From Blautia liquoris (GTDB lineage Bacteria > Bacillota > Clostridia > Lachnospirales > Lachnospiraceae): 64,000 nucleotides of DNA. The position numbers were made by a program, and so were the translations under genes. Below are positions 51,376-61,001 of the stretch, piece by piece. Position 1 is the stretch's first letter. Each line of letters starts with the position of its first letter. A model generated the notes under the pieces. The model saw only the letters and a list, made by a program, of their open reading frames with translations, did no database searches and had not been told where the DNA came from. The stretch covers positions 1,240,001 through 1,304,000 of the forward strand of contig NZ_CP063304.1 in NCBI RefSeq assembly GCF_015159595.1. Direction: 5' to 3'.

Positions 51376-54300
51376 ATGTATTTAAAATCGATTGAAATGC
51401 AGGGCTTTAAGTCTTTTGCCAATAAAATTGTACTTGAATTTCATGAAGGAATTACGGGCATTGTAGGGCCTAATGGAAGTGGAAAGAGTAATGTTGGTGA
51501 TGCGGTCAGATGGGTTCTCGGTGAGCAAAGTGCAAAACAACTGAGAGGCGGGAATATGCAGGACGTTATTTTCTCGGGAACGGAAGCAAGAAGACCTCTG
51601 GGATATGCTTCTGTTGCTATCACCCTTGATAACTCCGATCATAAACTAAATATCGATTTTGAAGAAGTCACGGTAACCCGGCGTCTGTATAGGTCGGGAG
51701 AGAGTGAATATTTGTTGAATGGCTCAACCTGCCGCTTGAAGGACATTTATGAATTGTTTTATGACACCGGTATTGGCAAAGAGGGGTATTCTATCATCGG
51801 ACAGGGGCAGATTGATAAGATACTCTCAGGAAAACCGGAAGAAAGAAGAGAACTGTTCGATGAAGCGGCAGGTATCGTTAAATTCAAAAAGAGAAAGGCC
51901 ACCACGCTTAAAAAGCTGGAAGAAGAACAACAGAATCTCGTGCGTGTAACCGATATCCTGTCAGAGCTGTCCAGACAGCTTGAACCACTTGAGAAGCAGT
52001 CGGAATCGGCTAGAATTTATCTGAAAAAGAAGGAAGAACTTAAACAGCAGGAAGTGAATCTGTTTCTGATTGAGATGAAAAATATAGAAACGCAGATTCT
52101 TGAAATTACATCAAAATATGAGGCTGCTTCCAGCCAGTTAGATAAGTCAAAACATAATTTTGAGAAAACAAAGCAGGAATACGAAAAGTTAGAACATGAG
52201 CTAGAGGATCTTGATGAAAGGATTTCTTCTGCCAGAGATCAGTCCAGTCAGGATGCATTGACGAAACAGCATCTGGAAAATCAGATTGAACTTTTAAAAG
52301 AGCAGATACATAACTCCCAGGTAAATGTTGAACATGATAAAGAAAGAATGGAGACTATTCTTGAGGAGATAAAAAAGAGAAATCAATCGAAAGAAGAACA
52401 TCAAAAGGATCAGGGACAGTTGAATGCTTCGTTAGAAAATGTGCATCAGAGAAAGGAAACAGAGGAAGGAATCTTAAGGAGTCTTCGCACAAGGATGGAG
52501 GAGTGCCGGTGTGAGATAGAAAATGAAAAGGCTGAGATCATCGGCATTTTGAATCAAAGAGGGTCCATCAAAGGAAAAATTCAAAGATTTGATGCCATGC
52601 TGGAACAGACTTCTATCCGAAAGGCACAGTTGAATCAGAGACTTTTTCGCCTGAAGAGTGATGAAGGCCAGCAGGTTTCGACCTTAGATGCCCTGAATTC
52701 GGATTATGAAAATCTCGAAGTACAAGTAAAACAGAAGAAAAAAGAATATGAGGAGATTGAACATAAGATTTCTGCCATTCAAAAAGAACTGACAGAACAA
52801 AACCGACAGTTGGAGATCGGACAGATGACTTTTCACAGAGAAGCGTCTCGGCTGGAATCGCTGCGAAACATCACCGAGAGATACGACGGATATGGAAACA
52901 GCATAAAAAAAATCATGGAATTGAAGGAAAAAAATCCTGGAATCCATGGTGTTGTGGCGGATCTGTTCCGAACACGGAAAAAATATGAGACAGCACTTGA
53001 GACAGCACTTGGAGGAAGCATTCAAAATATTGTTACAGATAATGAAAATACTGCAAAATATCTGATTGAATATCTAAAAAGGGGACGTTTCGGACGTGCT
53101 ACATTCCTGCCGCTTACCAGTATGAATAAAAACCAGAGATTTCAGGGGGAATCTGCACTGCATGAGTCTGGAGTCATAGGAGTTGCCAAAGACTTGGTAG
53201 AATATGATCCTGTCTATGAAGGCTTGTGCAGTCATTTGCTCGGGCGGACCCTGATTGTGGATCATATTGATCATGCGATTGCTCTAGGGAGAAAGTATCA
53301 TCATTCTTTTCGAATGGTAACTCTGGAAGGAGAACTACTTAGTCCGGGGGGATCTATGTCTGGTGGTGCATTTCGAAATAACAGCAATCTCCTCGGAAGA
53401 AGGCGTGAGATTGAGGAACTTGATTCCAGCGTGAAAGCGCTTAAGGAGGAGCTGGATAGTAGCCTAAAATCTGTCAGTGACAATAAAAATGAGAGAAATC
53501 GCCTGAGAGATTTGCGGACAGAAAAAAACGAAGAATTGCAGCACCTGTATCTTAGGCAAAATACTATTAAGATGAGTATTAGTCAGGCCAGAGAAAAAAC
53601 ACTTGATATTCGAAATGGATTTGACGGCATTTCAAAAGAATCCATGGAGATTGAATCCCAGATAGAGGAAATTGGAAGAAATAAGCGTGCAATTGAGGAA
53701 GAACTGGATGCATCGAAACATAGAGAGAGTGAGCTGAATGCCTCGATTTTGACACTTCAGGATAAACTTGATGCCGATTCCAAGATAGAAAGGGACAAGA
53801 GTCATTCTCTTGAATCGATCAGACTCGAATATGCGAATCTGAAGCAAAAAGATGAATTCCTTTCGGAGAATCTAAAACGACTGGATGAAGAGATACGACG
53901 TTTTCTGGATGAAGAATCTCAGGTAAAGAAAACGATTGAAGAAGAATCAAATGATGCCCTCAGAAAAGAGACCGATATACAAAAAATTCGAGAGACAATC
54001 GAATTCGCGGTACAGACGGATGTAGAGAACCGTGAAAAGATTCAGAAATTCCTGAAGAAAAAAGAAACTCTGAATGCCACACATAAAACCTTTTTTAAAC
54101 AAAGGGAGGAATTATCCTCGGATATCAGCAGGATGGATAAAGAGTGTTATCGTTTGAATACACAAAAGGAGAAACTGGAAGAGGCCAAAGATGGTCGGAT
54201 CAATTATATGTGGGAGGAATATGAGATTACTCCCGTCCATGCCGAGAAATTGCGTTCAGACAAGGATCAGGAACCGGTAAAGATTAAGAAATTAGTTTCT

Positions 54301-54936
54301 GAGATAAAGGAAGCGATCAAAAAACTGGGATCTGTCAATGTGAATGCAATTGAAGATTTTAAAGAAGTGAAACAAAGACACGAATTTCTTGAAAATCAAC
54401 ATACGGATCTCGTAAAGGCTGCGGAAACACTTAGGGGAATTGTCGAAGAACTGGATACAGGAATGCGTAAACAATTCAGTGAAAAGTTTCAGGAGATCAG
54501 GGTTGAATTCGATAAGGCGTTCAAAGAATTGTTTGGCGGCGGGAAGGGAATTCTTGAACTGACTGAAGAGGAAGATGTCTTGGAATCAGGAATACGGATT
54601 ATCAGTCAGCCACCCGGGAAAAAACTTCAGAATATGATGCAGCTATCCGGCGGTGAAAAGGCTTTGACGGCCATCGCCCTTTTATTTGCAATTCAGAATC
54701 TGAAACCATCCCCCTTCTGCCTTCTTGACGAGATTGAGGCTGCGCTTGATGATTCGAATGTCACGAGGTTTGCAAAGTATCTTCACAAGTTGACAAAAAA
54801 CACACAATTTATTATTATAACACACAGGAGAGGAACCATGAATGCAGCGGATCGACTTTATGGGATTACGATGCAGGAGAAGGGCGTATCAACCCTGGTT
54901 TCTGTCAATCTGATTGAAAATGAATTGGATGAGTAA
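51376..54936 (+). CDS. smc: Chromosome partition protein SMC
   Basis: SMC is the condensin ATPase that organises the chromosome. The N-terminal Walker A GPNGSGKS lies at 31-38. Two long coiled coils (about 165-500 and 670-1010) surround the hinge (about 515-670, with GIHGVVADLF and FGRATFLPL). The C-terminal ABC signature LSGGEKALTAIALLFAI and Walker B CLLDEIEAALDD complete the head. The 1186 residues match. ftsY follows after 18 bases. Confidence 0.97.
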   Translation: MYLKSIEMQGFKSFANKIVLEFHEGITGIVGPNGSGKSNVGDAVRWVLGEQSAKQLRGGNMQDVIFSGTEARRPLGYASVAITLDNSDHKLNIDFEEVTVTRRLYRSGESEYLLNGSTCRLKDIYELFYDTGIGKEGYSIIGQGQIDKILSGKPEERRELFDEAAGIVKFKKRKATTLKKLEEEQQNLVRVTDILSELSRQLEPLEKQSESARIYLKKKEELKQQEVNLFLIEMKNIETQILEITSKYEAASSQLDKSKHNFEKTKQEYEKLEHELEDLDERISSARDQSSQDALTKQHLENQIELLKEQIHNSQVNVEHDKERMETILEEIKKRNQSKEEHQKDQGQLNASLENVHQRKETEEGILRSLRTRMEECRCEIENEKAEIIGILNQRGSIKGKIQRFDAMLEQTSIRKAQLNQRLFRLKSDEGQQVSTLDALNSDYENLEVQVKQKKKEYEEIEHKISAIQKELTEQNRQLEIGQMTFHREASRLESLRNITERYDGYGNSIKKIMELKEKNPGIHGVVADLFRTRKKYETALETALGGSIQNIVTDNENTAKYLIEYLKRGRFGRATFLPLTSMNKNQRFQGESALHESGVIGVAKDLVEYDPVYEGLCSHLLGRTLIVDHIDHAIALGRKYHHSFRMVTLEGELLSPGGSMSGGAFRNNSNLLGRRREIEELDSSVKALKEELDSSLKSVSDNKNERNRLRDLRTEKNEELQHLYLRQNTIKMSISQAREKTLDIRNGFDGISKESMEIESQIEEIGRNKRAIEEELDASKHRESELNASILTLQDKLDADSKIERDKSHSLESIRLEYANLKQKDEFLSENLKRLDEEIRRFLDEESQVKKTIEEESNDALRKETDIQKIRETIEFAVQTDVENREKIQKFLKKKETLNATHKTFFKQREELSSDISRMDKECYRLNTQKEKLEEAKDGRINYMWEEYEITPVHAEKLRSDKDQEPVKIKKLVSEIKEAIKKLGSVNVNAIEDFKEVKQRHEFLENQHTDLVKAAETLRGIVEELDTGMRKQFSEKFQEIRVEFDKAFKELFGGGKGILELTEEEDVLESGIRIISQPPGKKLQNMMQLSGGEKALTAIALLFAIQNLKPSPFCLLDEIEAALDDSNVTRFAKYLHKLTKNTQFIIITHRRGTMNAADRLYGITMQEKGVSTLVSVNLIENELDE

Positions 54937-54954
54937 TAGCGGGAGGAGTAACAT

Positions 54955-55893
54955 ATGCCTGAAGAAAGAGTAGGCTTTTTTAAACGACTGGTTAATGGAC
55001 TATCAAAGACCAGGGACAGTATTGTATCTGGAATAGATTCTATATTCCTTGGATTTTCCAGTATTGATGACGATTTCTATGACGAAATAGAGGAAATTCT
55101 GGTCATGGGAGATATTGGAATTAACACTACAACGGCAATTATTGATAACCTAAAAAAAGAGGTGCATGAGCAGCACATTAAAGAACCATCAAAGTGTAAA
55201 CAACTTTTGATTGACAGCATCAAAAAACAGATGGCAGTGGGAGACACTGCCTATGAATTCGAAAACAGAAAATCTGTTGTTCTCGTGATCGGTGTGAATG
55301 GTGTTGGAAAAACCACATCTGTGGGGAAATTGGCTGGAAAATTAAAAGATCAGGGCAAGAAGGTGGTTCTCGCTGCTGCGGATACTTACCGGGCAGCAGC
55401 GGGTGAGCAGCTCAGTCAGTGGGCAAAACGGGCCGAGGTTGAGATGATCGGCGGACAAAGTGGTGCGGATCCTGCCTCGGTTGTATATGATGCGGTTGCA
55501 GCTGCGAAGGCGAGAAATGCAGATATTCTGCTCTGTGATACAGCAGGCCGCCTGCACAATAAAAAAAATTTGATGGAAGAGTTAAACAAGATTTACCGTA
55601 TTATTGGAAAAGAATATCCGGAGGCATATCTGGAGACTCTTGTCGTTCTGGATGGCACAACCGGGCAGAATGCGTTGGTACAGGCACGCCAGTTTAATGA
55701 AGTTGCAAACATAAACGGTATCATCCTGACAAAACTAGACGGAACGGCAAAAGGTGGAATCGCTGTGGCAATTGAATCCGAGCTTGATATTCCCGTGAAA
55801 TATATCGGGGTCGGTGAGGAAATCGAAGATCTGCAGAAATTCGATTCCGATGAGTTTGTAAATGCATTATTTGACGTACCAACAGAAAATTAA
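54955..55893 (+). CDS. ftsY: Signal recognition particle receptor FtsY
   Basis: FtsY docks the SRP-ribosome complex at the membrane. The NG domain has G1 GVNGVGKT (113-120), DTYRAAAGEQL, G3 DTAGRLHNKKNLM and G4 TKLDGTAKGG. The N-terminal acidic A domain is short, giving 312 residues, as in other Firmicutes. GGGAGGAG precedes the ATG. It is separated from ylxM-ffh by its own downstream promoter. Confidence 0.96.
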   Translation: MPEERVGFFKRLVNGLSKTRDSIVSGIDSIFLGFSSIDDDFYDEIEEILVMGDIGINTTTAIIDNLKKEVHEQHIKEPSKCKQLLIDSIKKQMAVGDTAYEFENRKSVVLVIGVNGVGKTTSVGKLAGKLKDQGKKVVLAAADTYRAAAGEQLSQWAKRAEVEMIGGQSGADPASVVYDAVAAAKARNADILLCDTAGRLHNKKNLMEELNKIYRIIGKEYPEAYLETLVVLDGTTGQNALVQARQFNEVANINGIILTKLDGTAKGGIAVAIESELDIPVKYIGVGEEIEDLQKFDSDEFVNALFDVPTEN

Positions 55894-55915
55894 CAGGAGT
55901 GTCAAGAGAAAACAC

Positions 55916-55944
55916 TTGACAAGGTTTGATATCTGATGTATTAT
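55916..55944 (+). promoter_or_regulatory. Promoter of ylxM-ffh
   Basis: Perfect TTGACA (55916-55921) and TATTAT (55939-55944) lie 17 bases apart. An inverted repeat TGTCAAG (55900-55906) / CTTGACA (55915-55921) overlaps the -35. Confidence 0.75.
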
Positions 55945-55961
55945 GCTAAAGGTGATGTTTC

Positions 55962-56297
55962 ATGAATAAGTTGATTGAACAGGCATTGTTATATGATTTT
56001 TACGGTGAGTTGCTGACGAAACATCAGCGTCAGGTCTATGAGGAAGTAGTTCTGAATGATTATTCCATCAGCGAAGTCGCCCAGGCATCTGGTATCAGCC
56101 GGCAGGGCGTATCTGACATGGTTCGGCGGTGCAATAAGATTCTAGAGGGATATGAAGACAAATTACATCTGGTTGAAAAATTTGTTCATATTAAGGAACA
56201 TGTGAATCAAATCCGAGAACTGACACATAGTGGTGCGCAGACCGAAGTGATGCGCCAAATTGAAGAGATATCTACTGATATTCTGGAGGAATTGTAA
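55962..56297 (+). CDS. ylxM: SRP-associated helix-turn-helix protein YlxM
   Basis: YlxM is a small helix-turn-helix protein encoded before ffh in Firmicutes and thought to modulate SRP assembly or GTPase activity. The 111 residues show LTKHQRQVYEEVVLNDYSI followed by EVAQASGISRQGVSDMVRR, a sigma-factor region 4-like helix-turn-helix, then a helical tail. GGTGATG is at the start. Three bases separate it from ffh. Confidence 0.92.
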   Translation: MNKLIEQALLYDFYGELLTKHQRQVYEEVVLNDYSISEVAQASGISRQGVSDMVRRCNKILEGYEDKLHLVEKFVHIKEHVNQIRELTHSGAQTEVMRQIEEISTDILEEL

Positions 56298-56300
56298 TAG

Positions 56301-57647
56301 ATGGCATTTGAAAGCTTAACGGATAAACTGCAGAATGTATTCAGAAACCTTAGAGGAAAAGGCAGACTGACTGAGTCCGATGTAAAGACAGCCATGAAGG
56401 AAGTCAAGATGGCACTGCTTGAGGCCGACGTAAACTTTAAAGTGGTGAAGCAATTTATTAAAGCGGTACAGGAGCGTGCAATTGGTGCCGATGTCATGAA
56501 TGGATTGAATCCCGGACAGATGGTCATCAAGATTGTAAATGATGAATTAATTAAACTCATGGGAAGTGAGACAACAGAAATTGCACTCCGCCCGGGAAAT
56601 GAAGTTACTGTCATTATGATGGTGGGTCTTCAAGGTGCCGGAAAGACGACAACCACGGCCAAGATTGCCGGAAAGCTGAAAGAAAAAGGCAGAAAGCCGC
56701 TGCTTGCCGCCTGTGATGTATACAGGCCCGCGGCGATCACACAGCTTCAGCTTAATGGCGAGAAACAAGGTGTGGAGGTTTTCTCCATGGGGGATAAACA
56801 AAAACCTGTGGACATCGCAAAGGCCGCAATAGAGCATGCAAAGAAGAATAACTTTAATGTTGTAATTTTAGATACAGCCGGACGTCTTCATATCGATGAA
56901 GATATGATGCAGGAGTTGACAGATATCAAGGATGCAATTCAGGTTGATCAGACAATATTGGTAGTGGATGCCATGACTGGTCAGGATGCTGTAAACGTAT
57001 CTGAGTCGTTTCATGAAAAAGTTGGAATCGACGGGGTTGTATTGACGAAACTGGATGGCGATACTAGAGGTGGTGCCGCATTATCCATTAAGGCGATCAG
57101 CGGGAAACCCATTCTTTATGTTGGTATGGGTGAAAAACTCTCGGATCTGGAGCAATTCTATCCGGATCGAATGGCTTCCCGTATTCTTGGTATGGGTGAT
57201 GTTATGAGCCTGATTGAAAAGGCTGAAAGCAGCATAGACCAGGAAAAAGCCAAAGAAATGGAGCAGAAATTTAAGAAAGCTCAGTTCGGTTTTGATGATT
57301 ATCTGGAAAGTATGAATCAGATGAAAAAGATGGGCGGGATAGGTAATGTTTTAAGCATGTTTCCGGGTATGAGCGGTAAGATGCAGGATATTGAAGGAGC
57401 TATCGATGAGAAAGATCTTGCGAGAAAAGAAGCGATTATCTATTCAATGACACCAAAGGAAAGAACCAATCCTGATTTGATTAACCCATCGAGAAAAGCC
57501 AGAATTGCGAAAGGTGCAGGCCTTCCGATTATAGAGGTAAATCGTTTTATCAAACAGTTTGATCAGGCCAGAAAGATGATGAAACAAGTGCCTGGCATGA
57601 TGGGAAAGAAAAGCAGAAAACACGGAGGTTTCAAACTGCCGTTTTAA
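56301..57647 (+). CDS. ffh: Signal recognition particle protein Ffh
   Basis: Ffh binds signal sequences and SRP RNA and targets membrane proteins. The G domain has GLQGAGKT (109-116), [25 protein letters not shown] and [10 protein letters not shown]. The C-terminal M domain (about 300-448) is methionine-rich, with [17 protein letters not shown]. The 448 residues match. rpsP follows after 46 bases. Confidence 0.97.
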   Translation: MAFESLTDKLQNVFRNLRGKGRLTESDVKTAMKEVKMALLEADVNFKVVKQFIKAVQERAIGADVMNGLNPGQMVIKIVNDELIKLMGSETTEIALRPGNEVTVIMMVGLQGAGKTTTTAKIAGKLKEKGRKPLLAACDVYRPAAITQLQLNGEKQGVEVFSMGDKQKPVDIAKAAIEHAKKNNFNVVILDTAGRLHIDEDMMQELTDIKDAIQVDQTILVVDAMTGQDAVNVSESFHEKVGIDGVVLTKLDGDTRGGAALSIKAISGKPILYVGMGEKLSDLEQFYPDRMASRILGMGDVMSLIEKAESSIDQEKAKEMEQKFKKAQFGFDDYLESMNQMKKMGGIGNVLSMFPGMSGKMQDIEGAIDEKDLARKEAIIYSMTPKERTNPDLINPSRKARIAKGAGLPIIEVNRFIKQFDQARKMMKQVPGMMGKKSRKHGGFKLPF

Positions 57648-57693
57648 AGGTTGTTTGTTCTCAATATATATTTTTCACAGGGAGGTGAATAAG

Positions 57694-57939
57694 ATGGCAG
57701 TAAAGATTCGTTTGAAAAGAATGGGACAGAAAAAGGCTCCTTTCTATAGAATTGTTGTAGCGGATTCCAGATCTCCGAGAGACGGTAGATTTATCGAAGA
57801 AATCGGAACATATGATCCAAGTGCAGATCCCAGCGTATACAACGTGAATGAAGAAGCAGCTAAGAAATGGCTTGCGAATGGCGCACAGCCTACCGAGGTG
57901 GTTGGAAAGCTCTTTAAAATTGCTGGTATTGAGAAATAA
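57694..57939 (+). CDS. rpsP: 30S ribosomal protein S16
   Basis: S16 is an assembly protein of the small ribosomal subunit. The sequence [20 protein letters not shown] is the family signature. I choose ATG 57694 with GGGAGGTG upstream, giving 81 residues; the longer frame reaching back to 57655 has no ribosome site. It precedes khpA. Confidence 0.97.
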   Translation: MAVKIRLKRMGQKKAPFYRIVVADSRSPRDGRFIEEIGTYDPSADPSVYNVNEEAAKKWLANGAQPTEVVGKLFKIAGIEK

Positions 57940-57964
57940 AATACGGTTCGGAGGTAACTTTGTA

Positions 57965-58195
57965 ATGAAAGAATTAGTAGAAGTAATTGCAAAATCTCTG
58001 GTTGAGAATCCGGACGAAGTGGTCGTTACCGAGACCGAAAGCGGGGATTCCGTATTGGTAGAATTGAAGGTAGCATCTTCTGATATGGGTAAAGTAATCG
58101 GAAGGCAGGGTCGGATCGCGAAAGCAATCCGTTCAGTAGTGAAGGCTGCTTCTTCCAAAAGCGATAAGAAAGTCGTAGTAGAAATAGTAGAGTAA
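57965..58195 (+). CDS. khpA: KH-domain RNA-binding protein KhpA
   Basis: KhpA is a small single KH-domain RNA-binding protein, which in other Firmicutes pairs with KhpB (Jag). The GXXG loop GKVIGRQGRIAKAIR is present. I choose ATG 57965, with GGAGG ten bases upstream, giving 76 residues as usual; the open frame extends back through rpsP without support. A long hairpin separates it from rimM. Confidence 0.93.
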   Translation: MKELVEVIAKSLVENPDEVVVTETESGDSVLVELKVASSDMGKVIGRQGRIAKAIRSVVKAASSKSDKKVVVEIVE

Positions 58196-58218
58196 TTGGG
58201 TATGATTATGATATAGTC

Positions 58219-58265
58219 AATACCCCCAAAAGAACAGGTAGTTGATCTTTTCTTTTGGGGGTATT
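58219..58265 (+). repeat. Long perfect hairpin between khpA and rimM
   Basis: A 15-base-pair perfect stem (58219-58233 and 58251-58265) has a 17-base loop. No T tract follows. It may be a partial terminator or RNase processing site controlling rimM-trmD. Confidence 0.65.
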
Positions 58266-58291
58266 GTGTTATCCGGAGGTAAATAAAATAA

Positions 58292-58804
58292 ATGGAAGAT
58301 TTTTTAAGAGTCGGGATTATCACCTCTACACACGGGGTAAAGGGTGAGGCAAAAGTATTTCCGACAACTGATGACAAGGGGCGTTTTAAAAGCCTTAAAG
58401 AAGTATTCCTTCTTAATGACGGGGAGAAATTGCCGCTTAAAATCAATGGTGTAAAGTTTTTTAAACAGTTTGTCATACTGAAGTTCCAGGGAATTGATAC
58501 CTTAAATGACGTTGAAAAATATAAGGGCGGTGAGCTTTACGTTTTACGGGAGGAGGCCGTCCCGCTGGGACAAGATGAATATTATATCGGAGATCTGATC
58601 GGGACTCGGGTATTTACAGACGATGGGAAATTATTTGGCATCTTAAAGGACGTAATGCAGACAGGTGCCAATGATGTATATATAGTAAGAGTAAACAGCG
58701 AAGAGAACCAGGAAGTGCTGATTCCGGCCATCCATGACTGTATTTTAGATGTGGATGTAGCTCACAACAAGATGGTGGTCCGTCTGATGGAGGGACTCAC
58801 ATGA
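58292..58804 (+). CDS. rimM: Ribosome maturation factor RimM
   Basis: RimM helps assemble the 30S head by acting with S19. The N-terminal segment RVGIITSTHGVKGEAKVFPTT and the C-terminal PRC-barrel with VLIPAIHDCILDVDV are typical. The 170 residues match. The ATG follows GGAGG, and the stop overlaps trmD by 4 bases. Confidence 0.95.
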   Translation: MEDFLRVGIITSTHGVKGEAKVFPTTDDKGRFKSLKEVFLLNDGEKLPLKINGVKFFKQFVILKFQGIDTLNDVEKYKGGELYVLREEAVPLGQDEYYIGDLIGTRVFTDDGKLFGILKDVMQTGANDVYIVRVNSEENQEVLIPAIHDCILDVDVAHNKMVVRLMEGLT

Positions 58805-59898
58805 ATTATCATGTTCTGACTCTATTTCCGGAAATGATAGAACAGGCAGCACATACGAGTATATTAGGACGTGCGCTTAAAAATGGCTGTATCTCGCTGG
58901 AGACATGGAACATCAGAGATTATTCAACAAATAAGCATATGAGAGTTGACGATTATCCCTATGGAGGAGGTGCGGGAATGGTGATAGAGGCAGAGCCTGT
59001 TTATCGTGCCTATTCAGCTGTTAAGGATAAGATTGGACGGAAACCAAGGACAATCTATCTGACGCCCCAGGCCAAAGTGTTAAATCAGACAATGGTGGAA
59101 GAATTGGCACTGGAGAAAGATCTGGTTATGATCTGCGGACATTATGAGGGAATTGATGAGCGTGTGTTGGATGAGAGTGTGACGGATTATGTTTCAATTG
59201 GCGATTATGTGCTGACTGGCGGAGAACTTGGTGCTATGGTTCTTATCGATGCAGTTTCCAGATTTGTTCCGGGAGTGTTGTCTAATGAGGAATCTGCCCA
59301 ATTTGAGTCTCTCCAGGATAACCTTCTAGAGTATCCGCACTACACCAGACCTGAAGTCTGGCATGAAAAAGAGGTACCTGCAATTCTTCTGTCAGGAGAT
59401 CATAACAGAATTGAACAGTGGAGATATGAACGATCAATTGAAAGGACGAAAGAGAGGCGCCCCGATCTTTTGCAGCAAAGTCTACAGGTTCATTGTGCAT
59501 GTTATGGAAACGAGATGATTCAGGAAATGGCTGACAGACTATGCCAGACATTGTCCAGATATGGTCAAGTCCTCAATTTCAACAGGAAGAAACTGAGAAA
59601 GCAGAAGTACTATTTTGACTCTCATGATTTGGTTGTGCTTTTAGCGGGTAAAGAGTATGAAGATGATGCGGGTATTCCGGAGGCATTCACAAATCTATAT
59701 GGGAAAGATACCCCCTGTTTTCTTTTTGTCCCTGAAACCTCGATTCATGATGTCGGGACTGACCAGGCAAAAAGAACAGACAAGCTTCAAAGACTACTTG
59801 AAAGAAGGGGCTTTCTTATGAAAAGAATTTATCCTCTTTTTTCGATAGAAAATCATTGCAAAGAGACAGTACTGAAAATCAGAAAAATACTCGAATAA
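58801..59898 (+). CDS. trmD: tRNA (guanine-37-N1)-methyltransferase TrmD with extra C-terminal domain
   Basis: TrmD methylates G37 of tRNAs using S-adenosylmethionine. The trefoil-knot signatures are intact: DDYPYGGGAGM (50-60), ICGHYEGIDERV (111-122) and SIGDYVLTGGELGAM (132-146), and the usual end ERRPDLL lies at 218-224. Ordinary TrmD stops near residue 245, but this frame continues without a break to 365. The extra part (about 228-365) has alternating hydrophobic strands (LVVLLAG, CFLFVP) and helices. It could be flavodoxin-like or a P-loop-free Rossmann-like fold; I cannot name it. The ATG overlaps rimM by 4 bases. Confidence 0.93.
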   Translation: MNYHVLTLFPEMIEQAAHTSILGRALKNGCISLETWNIRDYSTNKHMRVDDYPYGGGAGMVIEAEPVYRAYSAVKDKIGRKPRTIYLTPQAKVLNQTMVEELALEKDLVMICGHYEGIDERVLDESVTDYVSIGDYVLTGGELGAMVLIDAVSRFVPGVLSNEESAQFESLQDNLLEYPHYTRPEVWHEKEVPAILLSGDHNRIEQWRYERSIERTKERRPDLLQQSLQVHCACYGNEMIQEMADRLCQTLSRYGQVLNFNRKKLRKQKYYFDSHDLVVLLAGKEYEDDAGIPEAFTNLYGKDTPCFLFVPETSIHDVGTDQAKRTDKLQRLLERRGFLMKRIYPLFSIENHCKETVLKIRKILE

Positions 59899-59908
59899 GA
59901 CAAAGTTC

Positions 59909-59937
59909 TTGCATTTACCAAATACTTATAGTATAAT
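59909..59937 (+). promoter_or_regulatory. Promoter of rplS
   Basis: TTGCAT (59909-59914) and a perfect TATAAT (59932-59937) lie 17 bases apart. Confidence 0.75.
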
Positions 59938-59943
59938 GTTCGT

Positions 59944-60020
59944 TGTTGATTGTACAAGATGGTCCGCTGTCACGCTGATCGGTGATAAGAACATCCAAAG
60001 ATATGATAAGGAGAGTTAGC
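59944..60020 (+). ncRNA. Possible rplS mRNA leader (L19 leader-like)
   Basis: The leader between promoter and rplS can form hairpins, for example TGTCAC/GTGATA around 59969-59988 (one G:T). Firmicute rplS leaders are known to be structured autoregulatory sites, but I cannot match a covariance model by eye. Confidence 0.3.
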
Positions 60021-60368
60021 ATGAACGATATTATTAAGCAGATCGAAGCTGAGCAGCTGAAAAAAGAAGTGCCGGAATTTGGTGTCGGTGATACAGTAAG
60101 AGTACACGGCAGAATCAAAGAGGGTAATCGTGAGAGAATCCAGATATTTGAAGGCGTTGTTATGAAGAAACAAGGTGGCGGAAACAGAGCAACATTCACG
60201 GTTCGCAAGAAATCCAGTGGAATTGGTGTCGAAAAGACTTGGCCCTTACATTCTCCTAATGTAGAGAAGGTAGAAGTTGTAAGACATGGTAAAGTAAGAC
60301 GTGCAAAACTGAACTACTTGAGAGGCCGTATCGGTAAAGCTGCTAAGGTAAAAGAGCTTGTAAAATAA
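60021..60368 (+). CDS. rplS: 50S ribosomal protein L19
   Basis: L19 lies at the interface of the two ribosomal subunits. The sequence around [20 protein letters not shown] and the [10 protein letters not shown] end are family marks. I choose ATG 60021, with AAGGAGAG nine bases upstream, giving 115 residues; the in-frame start at 59982 lies in the leader. It has its own promoter and terminator. Confidence 0.96.
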   Translation: MNDIIKQIEAEQLKKEVPEFGVGDTVRVHGRIKEGNRERIQIFEGVVMKKQGGGNRATFTVRKKSSGIGVEKTWPLHSPNVEKVEVVRHGKVRRAKLNYLRGRIGKAAKVKELVK

Positions 60369-60375
60369 TTAGATC

Positions 60376-60411
60376 ACAGGGACTTATACATTGGTATATG
60401 GTCCCTGTTTT
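60376..60411 (+). terminator. Rho-independent terminator after rplS
   Basis: Arms ACAGGGAC (60376-60383) and GTCCCTGT (60401-60408) are perfect, with an inner TATAC/GTATA pairing, and T4 at the end. Confidence 0.8.
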
Positions 60412-60428
60412 CGAATGAGGATTAGTGT

Positions 60429-61001
60429 ATGAGATTCAGTCCAGGCTATGTGAAAGACTATTTCGCGAAAACTAAATATAAGACTATTTTTATATGGATT
60501 GTGGAGATTGTTCTGGTTATCGTGCTGGCAGCCGGAGTGTCTTACTTTTTTGGTAAAAGTGTTGTTGTACAGGAAGGTTCCATGGAGCCGACATTGAAAG
60601 CAGGGGATCGTGTTTTGATAAATTCAGCGGTTTACAAATTGTCCTCCCCAAAACGTGGTGACGTCATCGTACACCGTACATCAAGGAACGATAAATCGAG
60701 CCTTCATATCAAGAGAATTATCGGATTACCAGGTGAGACGGTACAAATTAAAAACGGAAAGATACTTGTTGACGGCAAACGATATAAAGAGGCCAGAGAA
60801 TATCCAAAGATAAAAAATCCAGGCATGGCGGAGAGCTCTGTCAAGCTTAAAAGTGGAGAATATTTTGTGCTGGGAGACAACAGAAACAACAGTGAAGACA
60901 GTCGATATACTGATGTGGGAAATATAAAGAAGAAGAACATCATAGGAAGACTCTGGTTTGTTATTTCCCCGAAGAACCGAATCGGTATCTTAAAAAATTG
61001 A
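60429..61001 (+). CDS. lepB: Type I signal peptidase
   Basis: LepB removes signal peptides from secreted proteins at the outer face of the membrane. One N-terminal transmembrane helix (about 20-42) precedes the catalytic domain. The Ser-Lys dyad is readable: Ser51 in GSMEPTL and Lys95 in HIKRIIGLPGE; GDNRNNSEDSR is the C-terminal box. The 190 residues match the Gram-positive form. GAGGATT precedes the ATG. Confidence 0.95.
   Translation: MRFSPGYVKDYFAKTKYKTIFIWIVEIVLVIVLAAGVSYFFGKSVVVQEGSMEPTLKAGDRVLINSAVYKLSSPKRGDVIVHRTSRNDKSSLHIKRIIGLPGETVQIKNGKILVDGKRYKEAREYPKIKNPGMAESSVKLKSGEYFVLGDNRNNSEDSRYTDVGNIKKKNIIGRLWFVISPKNRIGILKN

Noticed and set aside
57661-58476. A 271-codon minus-strand frame spanning rpsP, khpA and rimM
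   Set aside because: It crosses three well-supported plus-strand genes and a hairpin and has no recognisable domain.
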